From JACNKJ01 sp964440095 (GTDB lineage Bacteria; Krumholzibacteriota; Krumholzibacteriia; JACNKJ01), in the NCBI GenBank assembly GCA_964440095.1, contig CAYTPZ010000005.1, forward strand, positions 30,321-94,320: a stretch of DNA of 64,000 nucleotides, in the 5' to 3' direction. Positions 9,656 to 18,280 of this stretch are shown here, piece after piece. The notes beneath the pieces were generated by a model that saw only the letters and a program-made list of their open reading frames with translations, was not told the DNA's origin and ran no database searches. A program made the translations under genes and the position numbers. Position 1 is the first letter of the stretch. Each line of letters starts with the position of its first letter.

Positions 9656-12600
9656 AACGCCTCGCTCTCCTCCTGATCCTGGCTCTGCTGGCCGGATGTA
9701 TCCCCGGAAAAATCGTGAGGGATTACCATCCCGTGGGGTCTTCGGCTCCCGACAGTACGGTGCAAGAGGAAAAGCGCGAGGCACCTGAGGAAACGGCCGA
9801 AGATCCCGAGGTTCCCGAGGAATTGGCACCGGTTATCGAAGTGCCGGAGGATGATGACGATCCCGCGCCCGCCGAAGAATTAGTGCGCGAACGCTATGTC
9901 ATAGAGGGAAGCTCAAGCTCATTGGTGCGCGACGGCGATCCGCGGGTATCCGAAATATTCGATGTCTATGGCCAGAGCGATTCACTTTGGTTTTGGGGCA
10001 ATCGTGGTAGGCGAGTCCAGAGCGACGCTCCCGAACGCGATGAAATCTTCCTGGAAGACAACGTGAAGATCATCGATCGCCTCAGCATCATCACCGGTGA
10101 AACAGGCAACTACAATCCCATTTCGCGCATGGCGATTATGGAAAGGAATGTGGAGATCCTCGATGAAGGCGTGGTGATCCACTGTCAGCGCGCCGCATGG
10201 GATCGACGTAGTCGCAGGAGCCTGCTGACCGACTCGGTGAGCATCGACTACGAAGGCAAAACCATTCTCGCCGACAGTGTGCGCTATGACCAGGTGAGTC
10301 GATTTGCGGAGGCAAGCGGCAATGTGGTGGTGATCGATCCGGAATCTGGCACGCGTATAGAAGGTCGCCACGGCAGTTTCGACCTTGAGGGTGAGATCAC
10401 CCTCATGGATTTGAATCCCATCCTTTATATGGAAGAGGAAGAGGGCGATTCCACGCGCACTACCGCTCGCGTCATGCGGCACTTCCGCAATGACAGCCTT
10501 ATGGTGGCCGTGGGCGATGTGCACTATGCCGGTGAGGAATTGAACGCCTATGGCGATTCGGCGCTTTTTTACCAATCCATCGATCGCATGGATCTTTTCC
10601 AGGAGCCGCGTTTGGAATGGAATGGTAACGAGCTTACCGGCGACAGCCTTCGCCTCTACCTGGAAGGCCAGAGCCCCAGCTATATGGAAGTGGTGGGTCA
10701 GGCGGTCTATCGTGAAGGGAATCGCGATTCCACCTTTTTTGACGGCAAAAGCACGCGCATCGAAGGCAAGCGCTTCGACATCTTCTTCGAGGAAAGTGAC
10801 CTCAAGGAAGTGCGGGTGACCGGTCCCGCCAGCAGCATCTACACGCCGGAACTGGAGTTTGGCGAAACGGCCCAGCTTCACGAGACTCGTGGCGATTCCA
10901 TGAACTTCACCTTCGCGGATGAGGAACTTGAAGTAGTCCATGTAATGGGCACTGCGGAAGGGCAATCCTGGAGTCTGGAAAACTGGGAAGAGGGTTACAC
11001 CGAATCGGACAGTCTGCCCCAAGCGCCCTTCGTCGATCGCGCCGGATCTTACAAATACCGAGCCGATGACATTCTCTTCAATGTCATCGACGAGGAAGTC
11101 TTCCTGGTTAGCGGCCCCGCCGAAATTGAGGATGACTTTCATCTGCGAGCCGATTCCATACATCTACATACGGGGGATGAATTCCTCACGGCTCTCGGCA
11201 AGCCTGTCTTCAAGGACGGCGAACAGGAGCTTTACGGCCTGCTCATGGAATACGATCTGGCGGCCGGCGAGGGCATGGTCTTTGACGGCGTGACCACCCT
11301 GGGAACCGGGTTTTTCTCGGGGCCTCGTATGAAGAAAATGGGGGAACAGGAAATCAACGTCTCCGACGCCGTCTACACCACCTGCGATCTTCCCCAGCAT
11401 GTTCACAGCGGTTTTCACATGAAGCAGGTGAAGGCTGAGGGCGAAAAGATCTACGCGGCGCCGGTTACCCTGAAAATAGGCAAGGTGCCCATCTTTACCT
11501 TACCCACCTTCTTCCTCGATCTGAAGAAGGGGCGCCGCTCCGGCGTCCTCATTCCCAATTTCGAGTTCGGCATCAATGCCGAACGGCAACGATTCATCCG
11601 CAACATGGGATACTATTTCGCCCTGAGCGACTACACCGACCTGCTACTGCGCGGTGATTACGTGGAAGACAGCTCCGTGCTGGGGTCGGCCACCTTCCGC
11701 TACAAGAATCGCTACTGGCGAGGGGGCAGTTTCAATGGAGACTGGCGTTACGATACCAAGCGGCAACTGGGTGATGTGAGCGGAGATTCCTGGGGCCTTA
11801 TCGGAACTCATACCATGATCGTGGGTGATACGCGCCTGACCGCCAAGGGCAACTACGCCAGCAGTTCTACCCTGCGCGAAATCGACAATTACACGGTGGA
11901 TCAAACCCTCAACCAGCGCCTGAGCTCGAGCCTGAATTTATCCACCAAGCTCATGGGAAGTTTGCCCTTCAGCACCGGTTTCAATATGACTCAGCACCTG
12001 GGCAAAGAAGATGATGACGCCGACACCGACAATCTGCTGCGCGATGTGAGCACGCCGGTGTCGCTGTCCTGGCCTGGACTCAGCGTCCCCCTCGGCCTGG
12101 GCCTCAAGCTGACCCTGCCCAGCTTCAAGTACTCGCGCAATGAGAAGACCTACGAAACGCGCAAGGTCGTTACCGAATCTTTGCCCTTTGGCACAAGCCT
12201 GTCCAAAACCTTCAATGTCTACGGACTAACCTTAAGACCCAGCGCGGGAACTTCCCTCACTTTCCGGCGGACCAGTGAGCCTGTGACCGAGACGGTCTAC
12301 GAGCCTTTCGGCGAGAGCGAGGGCCCCGACTCGGGTAGCCCAGGCAGTCCTGAAGGCGAAACGGATCTCCTGAATGCCGTGGAGAATGAATACCAGGAAG
12401 GTTGGAAGAGCACGCGCTCGAACACGGCGGGTCTGTCGGCGTCCATCAAGTGGTTCGGTCTTTTCTACCCAGGTGAGAACATGCCGTCATTGGGTCCCAT
12501 AACGGCCATTCGGCACACCTTCTCGCCCAGCACGAGCTTCAGCTACTCCGAGAATTTCTCCGAAGGCAGCAAGAGCGTGTCGCGAAGCATGTCAATGGGC

Positions 12601-13353
12601 CTGGATCAGAGCATCGATTTCAAAACCGGACTCGGCGAGACCGAGAAGAAGTATAATGGAGTGCTGAGCTGGTCGCTCAAAACTTCGCTGAATCCCTCTC
12701 TATGGCCAGACGATGATCCATGGGGGCGTTTGACCAGCAATCTGCGCCTAAGACCAGGTGGCGGCGTGAGCGTGCAGATGAATCATACTTGGGATCCCAA
12801 TACCTGGGATCTCCAGAGTTCAAATCTCAGCGGTAGTTTCTCGAAGACCCTGACCCTGCGCATTGGATCTTTTCTTGCCAGAGAGGATCTCGAGGAAGTG
12901 GTGGATGAGAGCGTGGATCTTCACCGTCCGGATCGTGACAGCAGCGCAGCCGGCGTACCTCTGGGAATTCCCGGAGGATTCGGCGGCGGTTCCGGCAGTT
13001 TCGGGTCTGGAATGGGTGGCGGGCAGCCGGGAGATCTTAGCATCAATTCCAACTTCAGCATGAGTCGATCGCAATCTGGTCAATTAAGTCCCAATTTGCG
13101 ATTGAATACTAGCTTCCAACTCAGCGATAATTGGAGCCTGTCCTGGAGTGGGGATCTTCAACTGGAGGAAGGCGGCTTCGGAACTCAGCGTTTGTCGGTA
13201 AGTCGAGACCTGCATTGTTGGGAAGCGCAGTTCACAAGCTTGATTTTTCAGGGCGAACCGCAGTATTACTTTCTCATTTTCTTGAGGGAACACTCAGAGG
13301 TCAAACAGGAATTCGGGAACCGGGGCGTCAGCGGCCAAAGCGGCATCTATTGA
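9652..13353 (+). CDS. lptD: LPS-assembly protein LptD-like outer membrane protein with lipobox
   Basis: A 1,233-residue protein resembling LptD, the outer-membrane translocon that inserts lipopolysaccharide into the outer leaflet. The N terminus is a lipoprotein signal with lipobox LLAGC (Cys16), then a Pro/Glu/Asp-rich linker to about residue 80. Residues ~90-560 hold OstA-type repeats (many ...V.V.D...G.. strands), and from ~600 onward come alternating barrel strands with segments such as GVLIPNFEFGIN and LSDYTDLLLRGDYVEDSS, which are LptD hallmarks. A Gly-rich loop lies near 1100-1125. LptD is normally not acylated, so the lipobox is unusual. It implies an LPS-bearing outer membrane. It overlaps the ROK stop by four bases. 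Confidence 0.85.
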   Translation: MKRLALLLILALLAGCIPGKIVRDYHPVGSSAPDSTVQEEKREAPEETAEDPEVPEELAPVIEVPEDDDDPAPAEELVRERYVIEGSSSSLVRDGDPRVSEIFDVYGQSDSLWFWGNRGRRVQSDAPERDEIFLEDNVKIIDRLSIITGETGNYNPISRMAIMERNVEILDEGVVIHCQRAAWDRRSRRSLLTDSVSIDYEGKTILADSVRYDQVSRFAEASGNVVVIDPESGTRIEGRHGSFDLEGEITLMDLNPILYMEEEEGDSTRTTARVMRHFRNDSLMVAVGDVHYAGEELNAYGDSALFYQSIDRMDLFQEPRLEWNGNELTGDSLRLYLEGQSPSYMEVVGQAVYREGNRDSTFFDGKSTRIEGKRFDIFFEESDLKEVRVTGPASSIYTPELEFGETAQLHETRGDSMNFTFADEELEVVHVMGTAEGQSWSLENWEEGYTESDSLPQAPFVDRAGSYKYRADDILFNVIDEEVFLVSGPAEIEDDFHLRADSIHLHTGDEFLTALGKPVFKDGEQELYGLLMEYDLAAGEGMVFDGVTTLGTGFFSGPRMKKMGEQEINVSDAVYTTCDLPQHVHSGFHMKQVKAEGEKIYAAPVTLKIGKVPIFTLPTFFLDLKKGRRSGVLIPNFEFGINAERQRFIRNMGYYFALSDYTDLLLRGDYVEDSSVLGSATFRYKNRYWRGGSFNGDWRYDTKRQLGDVSGDSWGLIGTHTMIVGDTRLTAKGNYASSSTLREIDNYTVDQTLNQRLSSSLNLSTKLMGSLPFSTGFNMTQHLGKEDDDADTDNLLRDVSTPVSLSWPGLSVPLGLGLKLTLPSFKYSRNEKTYETRKVVTESLPFGTSLSKTFNVYGLTLRPSAGTSLTFRRTSEPVTETVYEPFGESEGPDSGSPGSPEGETDLLNAVENEYQEGWKSTRSNTAGLSASIKWFGLFYPGENMPSLGPITAIRHTFSPSTSFSYSENFSEGSKSVSRSMSMGLDQSIDFKTGLGETEKKYNGVLSWSLKTSLNPSLWPDDDPWGRLTSNLRLRPGGGVSVQMNHTWDPNTWDLQSSNLSGSFSKTLTLRIGSFLAREDLEEVVDESVDLHRPDRDSSAAGVPLGIPGGFGGGSGSFGSGMGGGQPGDLSINSNFSMSRSQSGQLSPNLRLNTSFQLSDNWSLSWSGDLQLEEGGFGTQRLSVSRDLHCWEAQFTSLIFQGEPQYYFLIFLREHSEVKQEFGNRGVSGQSGIY

Positions 13354-13394
13354 CACCGGGCCTCTCGTGCATGATGTTTTAATCTGGAGGAGAC

Positions 13395-13688
13395 ATGACC
13401 AAAGCCGATCTCATCGCCAAACTGGCCGAGGAATGTGAATTGAGCCAGAAGGATGCTAAGGGAATCGTTGAGGCAGTATTCGGAACGGAGCCCCGTTCCG
13501 GGATCATAGCCAATGCCCTGGAATCGGGTGAAAAAGTGCAGATTACCGGCTTCGGAACTTTCGAAATCCGGGATCGTAAAGCACGGGCCGGCCGGAATCC
13601 CCGCACTGGCGAGACCATTCAGATCGCCGCTTCCAGGGTTCCCGCCTTCTCGTCGGGCAAAGCTTTCAAAGACCGTTTTTCCGCGTAA
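13395..13688 (+). CDS. HU/IHF-family DNA-binding protein
   Basis: A 97-residue nucleoid protein that would bend and package DNA as a dimer. The family profile is complete: MTKADLI start, a helical N-terminal half, GFGTFEIRDRKARAGRNPRTG with the DNA-embracing beta arm, and the closing VPAFSSGKAFKD. The arm carries the Arg-Asn-Pro tip that intercalates in HU and IHF. A strong GGAGGAG sits just upstream of ATG 13395. A TTGACA at 13350-13355 overlaps the lptD stop and may be the -35 of its own promoter, but the matching -10 is poor. HU versus IHF subunit cannot be decided. Confidence 0.93.
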   Translation: MTKADLIAKLAEECELSQKDAKGIVEAVFGTEPRSGIIANALESGEKVQITGFGTFEIRDRKARAGRNPRTGETIQIAASRVPAFSSGKAFKDRFSA

Positions 13689-13705
13689 TAACAACGGAGC
13701 AGGAA

Positions 13706-15046
13706 ATGCGAAAGATCAGTAATGCGAGGGGCGCGCTGCCCTTTTTGCTACTACTCGCCGGGCTGATGCTCGTAGCACAGCCCCTTCTCGCCGATTCGGT
13801 GACATATCTCTATGAGACAAGGGCGGTGGGCGAACTAGAGCCCTGTGGTTGAAAAACCAAGCAAAAAGGCGGGATCGCCCGGAGGGCGGCCCTAATGGAT
13901 AAGATCCGCGGTGAGGCAGACCATGTGCTCGTGCTCAACGGCGGAGACAATGTCAGCGGAAAGAACGACAAGGAATGGCTGCGCCAGTCCTATTTTCTCA
14001 TGGATCTTCTTACGGAAATAGGTATGGACGCCGTTGCCCTTCAGGGCACGGATTTGCGCATGGGCCTGGAAGATCTGAAGGAGTACGAGAAGGCCGGATT
14101 GCCGCTCATTTGTGCCAATCTCCTTGACGAAGACGGCAAGGCTCCATTCCCCGGCTGGAAGACCTTCCAGTTGGGTAATGAGAAAATTGGCGTGCTCTCC
14201 GTCACCGATAAGACGGCCCAGCGTGGTGGCTTCATGCCCGAGGGATTCTACTGGGGCGAGATCGACGTGGCCATCGAAAAGGGTATTGCCGAACTCAAGG
14301 CCGAGAACTGCGATCAGATCGTTCTTCTCTTTGGTGGGCGCCGCAACAACGCGGTGGCCGCGGCCGAAGCTCTGACCGGCGTGGATCTGATCTACTACGG
14401 AAACAGCAGCAGCAGCTTGAAGACTCCCATTATTACCGACGACGGCGCGCGGGTGCTGGTGGCCGGTAATCGTGGCAAGGACTTCGGCGAAATCACGCTT
14501 ACGCGCTTGGCCGATGGTTCGGTGGACTACTCCGACTTCACCATTCATGAGTTGGACGGAGTCTATCCGCACGATGAACGGATGCAGGAACGGGTCGATG
14601 CCTTCCTCGCGGAAGCCGCCGAGAGAAAAAAGCGCGAAAAGCTGATCAAGGAACTGGCGCGCAAGCAAAGTGAGAACGAGAGCACCGAGGCCTTCACCGG
14701 CACCGATGCCTGTAAGCGCTGCCACATCCGTGAGTACGATATCTGGGCCAGCCATCCCCACGCTACGGCCATGGTGAGCCTCGAGGATGAGTTTGAAGAG
14801 AACAATCCCGAGTGCATCGGCTGCCATGTGACCGGCTGGGAGCAGCCGGGTGGATATGGTATGGATCAGCGCAATAACCAGATGCTTGCGTCGGTGCAAT
14901 GCGAGGCCTGCCACGGTTACGGTACCCAGCATGATCGCGCGGGAGCCATCATGACCGCGGCAAGGAATTCCTGCACGAGTTGCCACGATCAAGAGTTCAG
15001 CCCCGATTTTGACTTCGAGAAGTACTGGGCGAGGATCGAGCATTGA
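13706..15046 (+). CDS. Putative selenoprotein: periplasmic metallophosphatase-like domain fused to tetraheme cytochrome c
   Basis: One frame runs from ATG 13706 (GGAGCAGGA ribosome site) to 15046, interrupted only by TGA at 13850-13852. Reading it as selenocysteine gives 446 residues: a signal peptide (1-29), EPCG-U with Sec at 49, GGIARRAAL and VLNGGDN as in UshA-like metallophosphatases, then four CXXCH heme sites (336, 370, 399, 423) in a cytochrome c554-like domain. From memory, homologues have Cys at this place (EPCGC). Stopping at TGA would leave a 48-residue peptide and a heme protein without the signal needed for periplasmic maturation. A SECIS-like hairpin follows. Role: probably periplasmic redox or phosphoester chemistry; substrate unknown. 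A one-base sequencing error or a pseudogene is the alternative. Confidence 0.72.
13871..13892 (+). promoter_or_regulatory. Bacterial SECIS-like hairpin downstream of in-frame TGA
   Basis: CGCCC (13876-13880), loop GGA (13881-13883) and GGGCG (13884-13888) form a 5-bp stem. A wobble pair T13875-G13889 and GGG (13871-13873) with CCC (13890-13892) extend it to nine pairs with one bulged A. The loop starts 28 bases after the TGA and has G in its first two positions, matching the published bacterial SECIS consensus (short apical loop with an early G, roughly 16-37 bases after UGA). Confidence 0.6.
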
Positions 15047-15735
15047 GCAATTCGATTCTCCGTTCCGTATTGACTCTGGCGATTGCGATTTTGGTTCTGA
15101 ATATCAGTCCGGGACGAGGGGATAAGGCCCTTCGCCCCGGACTTTTTGCATCTTGGCGTATCGAACTCTTAGCCGAAGGCCGGCGCAGCGAAGAACGTTT
15201 CGCGGTGACGGTGTCGGAGGAGATTGAAGAGGGGCTTTGGCGCCTCGATCTTGAGCGCGGAGATGCTGCGGGACGCTATCGCATTCTCTATCGAAGTGGC
15301 GGCGACAGTCCGGCCTTCGATCGTGCACGCATCGCAGAGATGAACATGCTTGAAGATGGAAGCTGGCGGCCTGTAGATCCCAACGAACTTTCTTTGCTCG
15401 ATCGAGTGAGAGAAATGGAGGCAAGCCTCGTCGATTCCGAGGAATTAGGCGACACACTCGTGTCCTTAGAAGGCAAATCGGACTTGGCCTGTAAACGTTT
15501 TCGCCTTGAAAATGAAGGTGAAACGGTTCAGGAGGGCGAGAGTGTTCGGCTTCGAACTCACTGGAAGGTCACCGGCGAAGTGTGGATATCTCCAGAAGTT
15601 CCGCTAGGTGCGTGGGTGCGCTATCGCGAAGAGCGCATCACGAAAAAGTATTCCGAATTCTCCGGACAAGTCTTCGAAAGTGCCGAGCAAATCAGTGTGA
15701 CGGAGTGGACACTCGAAACACTTCGCCTTCCTTAA
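15043..15735 (+). CDS. Secreted hypothetical protein coupled to the cytochrome gene
   Basis: A 230-residue protein I do not recognise. The start is TTG 15043, overlapping the stop of the cytochrome gene, with GAGG about 8 bases upstream. Residues ~5-27 form an export signal (hydrophobic ILVL core ending near GRG). The mature part is rich in Glu and Arg with alternating strands and no Cys-based motif except one free Cys, suggesting a small periplasmic beta domain. The overlap implies translation together with the heme protein, so a partner or assembly role in the same periplasmic process is plausible but unproven. Confidence 0.7.
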   Translation: MSNSILRSVLTLAIAILVLNISPGRGDKALRPGLFASWRIELLAEGRRSEERFAVTVSEEIEEGLWRLDLERGDAAGRYRILYRSGGDSPAFDRARIAEMNMLEDGSWRPVDPNELSLLDRVREMEASLVDSEELGDTLVSLEGKSDLACKRFRLENEGETVQEGESVRLRTHWKVTGEVWISPEVPLGAWVRYREERITKKYSEFSGQVFESAEQISVTEWTLETLRLP

Positions 15736-15794
15736 GTGCAATCGCGCACAGCGCGTCCTTACGCGCCGAAAAGCACTTCCCTTTCACTAGACCA

Positions 15795-15821
15795 TTGACA
15801 TTCGCATACCCATGCGATAAC
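15795..15821 (+). promoter_or_regulatory. Candidate promoter for the zinc-ribbon gene pair
   Basis: TTGACA at 15795-15800 is followed after 15 bases by GATAAC (15816-15821) with an upstream TGC that resembles an extended -10. The short spacer lowers confidence. Confidence 0.35.
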
Positions 15822-15855
15822 GTGGCACCATATCTGGGGCTTTTGGGAGGTTGAA

Positions 15856-16155
15856 TTGTCGGGATCTACAACATCTGGCATCGGCTTTCTGAAGACCCGG
15901 GTTGAAAATGGTGAGAGAAACCGTTTTGAAAGGGTGAGAGAAATGGCTGAATCTGATCCCGCAGGGACAGGCTCGGGGGTTTTGGTTCGGGACGTGGACT
16001 CAAGCACAAAATATGTTAAATATCATCGGCTCCACGCGATCGCTGAACGCGAGGGGCGAATTGACGGCAAGTATCGCTGCCCGGTTTGCGGAATGCGTTA
16101 CCTAGCTTTCGACGAGGCCGATGTCTGCTGCAAAAACGAGCTCGCAGAAAAGTAG
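15856..16155 (+). CDS. Small protein with C-terminal zinc ribbon-like Cys cluster
   Basis: A 99-residue protein without recognised family. The TTG start at 15856 is supported by GGGAGG five bases upstream; an in-frame ATG at 15943 (MAESDP...) preceded by GGGTGAGAGAA is an alternative that would give a ~70-residue protein. The C-terminal third holds YRCPVCGMRY and DVCCKNE, a CxxC plus CC arrangement that could bind zinc. The first half is charged and probably flexible. The next gene also encodes a CxxC...CxxC protein 29 bases downstream, so the two may act together, perhaps as nucleic-acid or protein-binding factors. Confidence 0.6.
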   Translation: MSGSTTSGIGFLKTRVENGERNRFERVREMAESDPAGTGSGVLVRDVDSSTKYVKYHRLHAIAEREGRIDGKYRCPVCGMRYLAFDEADVCCKNELAEK

Positions 16156-16183
16156 AGCGAAGAGAAACGACAGGGCAACCTCC

Positions 16184-16558
16184 ATGATCCAGTACTGTTC
16201 AGTCTGCAAAGACTACTATGATATGGAGGTCGTCGAAGAAGGCGGGGAAAGCGAAGTCACATGGCTGCGCTGTCCCCATTGCCAAGGCATCCTTCCCAAC
16301 ATGGAGTTAAGTGAGGATGCTGAGAAGTCCGCCGACAATGGTAAGTTCGGCCTGGACTCCTTCACTGAAGACGATGTCGTCGAGTACGATGCCCGGTCCA
16401 TCTTCGAAGTAGGGCACGTGATCTATCACAGGTCCTGGAACGACTACGGCAAGGTGACTGAGAAAATCATCTTGCCCGGCGGACGTTCCGCCATTCGTGC
16501 CCAGTTTCTGCAGCAGGGCGATGTGCAACTTTTGGAAAACGTCACCGATGAAGCCTGA
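16184..16558 (+). CDS. Zinc-ribbon protein with C-terminal SH3-like (DUF3553/CarD-like) segment
   Basis: 124 residues. The N-terminal CSVC (5-8) and CPHC (32-35 region) form a clear zinc ribbon. The C-terminal half reads FEVGHVIYHRSWNDYGKV, then GRSAIRAQF and VQLLENV, which resembles the small beta-barrel pattern 'G..V.H...GxGxV...I.F..G...L' of DUF3553 and the CarD/TRCF interaction domain. Start ATG 16184 is preferred to an in-frame ATG at 16121 because the zinc ribbon begins there. A role in binding the transcription or translation machinery is a guess from the fold. It overlaps the next gene by 11 bases. Confidence 0.65.
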   Translation: MIQYCSVCKDYYDMEVVEEGGESEVTWLRCPHCQGILPNMELSEDAEKSADNGKFGLDSFTEDDVVEYDARSIFEVGHVIYHRSWNDYGKVTEKIILPGGRSAIRAQFLQQGDVQLLENVTDEA

Positions 16559-17465
16559 ACGCCTTCTGGCGATCCTGCTATCAATAATGTTCGCCGGGAC
16601 GGCCTGTCCCGGCGAACTCATTCTCCAAAGCCCTCTCGACAATTTCACACTTCAAGAGAGCGCGCTCACGCGACTGGATCTGTCCATGGCCGGTTATCGA
16701 GGCGGCAATTGGACGGGCATGCGCAACAGCTTTCAACTGCAGCGAGGTCTGGGAAGCCGCGGCGCCTGGTCCCTGGCCTTGCCATGGATCTATAGTAGTG
16801 CGGAAGATGCTTGGCTCGGGCGCCGTGGAAACATCTATGGAGGCATCGCTTGGTCGCCGCCATGGATTTCATTTTTGCAGGTGAATGGAGAAACCTGGTT
16901 GCCCTTCTCCGATGACCGTCTGGCTCCGCTCCAGGTGAATCGTGGTTTCCTGCGTTGGTCCTTGGCCTCTTCTTTTCACTTAGGCTCAAGTGAGTTCAAC
17001 TTGAATCTGAGTCGAAGTTCGGAACTGCGCGGACTCATCGGGGATGAGACGGGCGACCCATGGGAGATCTGGAGCGAGGGGGAGGTCCGATGGCGCTTCT
17101 CAGTCTGGAATCACCTCACCCCGCAGCTTTCAGTTCGCAGCGCCTTCCGTGGAAGTGAATCACTTTGGACCGAAGTGGGAGGCGGATTCCGTTTCAAATG
17201 GTCCGAGCATTGGAGCATCGATCTGAAAGCAACGGCATTCGTTTCGGATCTTGAAGATCCCTTCCCGGCCATGGGTGTTCGCCTGGGTATTCGGCGCGAT
17301 TTCCCCGATCCCGTGATTGAAGATGGGGGTTCCGAAGGCGAGGAACTTAGCGATTTGGCCCGAGAGGCCGCGGGAACGGATCCCCCTGGAAAGGAGGAAG
17401 GCGAAGCCTCCGAAGAAGAAGCTCCGCCTGCCGAAGTTCCCGATTCTGCCAAGCCGCAATCCTAG
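16548..17465 (+). CDS. Secreted hypothetical protein, probable outer-membrane beta-barrel with acidic tail
   Basis: 305 residues, start ATG 16548 inside the end of the preceding gene. A signal peptide covers ~1-22 (LLAILLSIMFAGTAC-PG). The body is made of alternating hydrophobic/polar strands rich in Trp, Ser, Gly and Arg (for example WSLALPWIYSS, FRFKWSEHWSIDLKATAF), a typical outer-membrane barrel composition, possibly 10-12 strands. The last ~45 residues are a Glu/Pro/Ala-rich disordered tail. No family recognised; a 'conserved outer membrane protein' label is the most that can be said. Its stop TAG shares the palindromic CTAG at 17462-17465 with the convergent gene. Confidence 0.65.
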   Translation: MKPERLLAILLSIMFAGTACPGELILQSPLDNFTLQESALTRLDLSMAGYRGGNWTGMRNSFQLQRGLGSRGAWSLALPWIYSSAEDAWLGRRGNIYGGIAWSPPWISFLQVNGETWLPFSDDRLAPLQVNRGFLRWSLASSFHLGSSEFNLNLSRSSELRGLIGDETGDPWEIWSEGEVRWRFSVWNHLTPQLSVRSAFRGSESLWTEVGGGFRFKWSEHWSIDLKATAFVSDLEDPFPAMGVRLGIRRDFPDPVIEDGGSEGEELSDLAREAAGTDPPGKEEGEASEEEAPPAEVPDSAKPQS

Positions 17466-18178
17466 CGGCTGCTGAGTAATTCCATTTCATATCGACCGTA
17501 GGTTCCCAGGCGTCCACCTTTGCCCTTTATGGTCACGCGGGTCTTTTGCCCGGGAATGATGTCAACTTCCTCCACGATCACTTCCGCCGAGAGCACTTCC
17601 TGGTCGCCGTCATCTTCATAGACTCCCATGTCGTTTCCAACCACCACCTGAATTCGATGTCGGCCGGCAGGCACTTCGAACTCCACAGGGTCGAAGCGAT
17701 GAATGTTTCGCAGAACCATCCACTTTCCCTGATTGATTTCCTTGTCCATTTTCGAGTCGGTGATGTGGGCGTATTCGTAACCGTCCACATAAACCCGCAT
17801 GTGAAGCGTATTGAGCGTCAACATGTCCTCGGCTTCGTTATTCTTGCGATAGCGTACCGAAGATTTCACGGGATCGCCCTTGAGGCTCACGACCAAAGTG
17901 CCCACGCCTTCAACGACCTCATCTTCCGGCTCGAGGGTCTCCTCGTTCATCACAGGCACCTGAGCCGTGCCCACGGTGAAGTCCTCGTTGAATAAGACGG
18001 CCCTGATACGGCTTCGATCCAGGGTCAACTCACCGGCGAATTCGGTGACTAGAACCAGTGTTTCGGCGTCGAGTTTGATTACTTCGCCCGCAAGCTGGCT
18101 GCCGTCGTCCAGGTGGACGATGTCGGCGATGGCCGTGGCGGCGAGCAGCAGGATGAGAATTCCAATGAGTCGCGTCAT
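17462..18178 (-). CDS. Secreted hypothetical protein with PEGA-like C-terminal domain
   Basis: 238 residues. It starts at ATG 18178, preceded by GAAAGG and its own promoter. A signal peptide (MTRLIGILILLLAATAIA) is followed by a short beta domain with HLDDGSQLAGEVIKLDAETLVLVT, reminiscent of the Sm-like/DUF 'GxxxxGxVxxxxxxxxxL' envelope motif. Residues ~125-235 (VYVDGYEYAH, FEVPAGRHRIQVV, IIPGQKTRVTIKG) resemble a PEGA domain, a beta-sandwich found in surface proteins. Function unknown; a periplasmic or surface adaptor is likely. It ends convergently, sharing four bases with the gene on the plus strand. Confidence 0.68.
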   Translation of the reverse strand: MTRLIGILILLLAATAIADIVHLDDGSQLAGEVIKLDAETLVLVTEFAGELTLDRSRIRAVLFNEDFTVGTAQVPVMNEETLEPEDEVVEGVGTLVVSLKGDPVKSSVRYRKNNEAEDMLTLNTLHMRVYVDGYEYAHITDSKMDKEINQGKWMVLRNIHRFDPVEFEVPAGRHRIQVVVGNDMGVYEDDGDQEVLSAEVIVEEVDIIPGQKTRVTIKGKGGRLGTYGRYEMELLSSR

Positions 18179-18231
18179 GGCGGACCTTTCAGGGTCTTGA
18201 TCTAATGGATGGACTGTGGCAGCTTCATCCG

Positions 18232-18260
18232 ATTCTAAGGAGCCGGAGCCACTCCGGCAA
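18232..18260 (-). promoter_or_regulatory. Promoter for the minus-strand PEGA-like gene
   Basis: On the minus strand TTGCCG (18260-18255) and TAGAAT (18237-18232) are 17 bases apart, about 54 bases before the start codon. It lies in the divergent 102-bp region shared with the M16 peptidase gene. Confidence 0.5.
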
Positions 18261-18280
18261 ACTCTTTCCTGGAGGCGACC

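Noticed and set aside
13350..13380. Clear promoter for the HU gene
   Set aside because: TTGACA is perfect but no -10 with more than three matches lies at 15-18 bases; mentioned only in the HU entry.
13895..15046. The cytochrome gene as a separate ORF starting at ATG 13895
   Set aside because: There is no ribosome site before 13895, the protein would lack an export signal needed for its four c-type hemes, and the upstream 48 codons in the same frame supply both.
18190..18280. Sigma-54 promoter (TGGCA...) for the M16 peptidase
   Set aside because: TGGCAGCTTCATCCGA lacks the GC of the -12 element; a match by chance.
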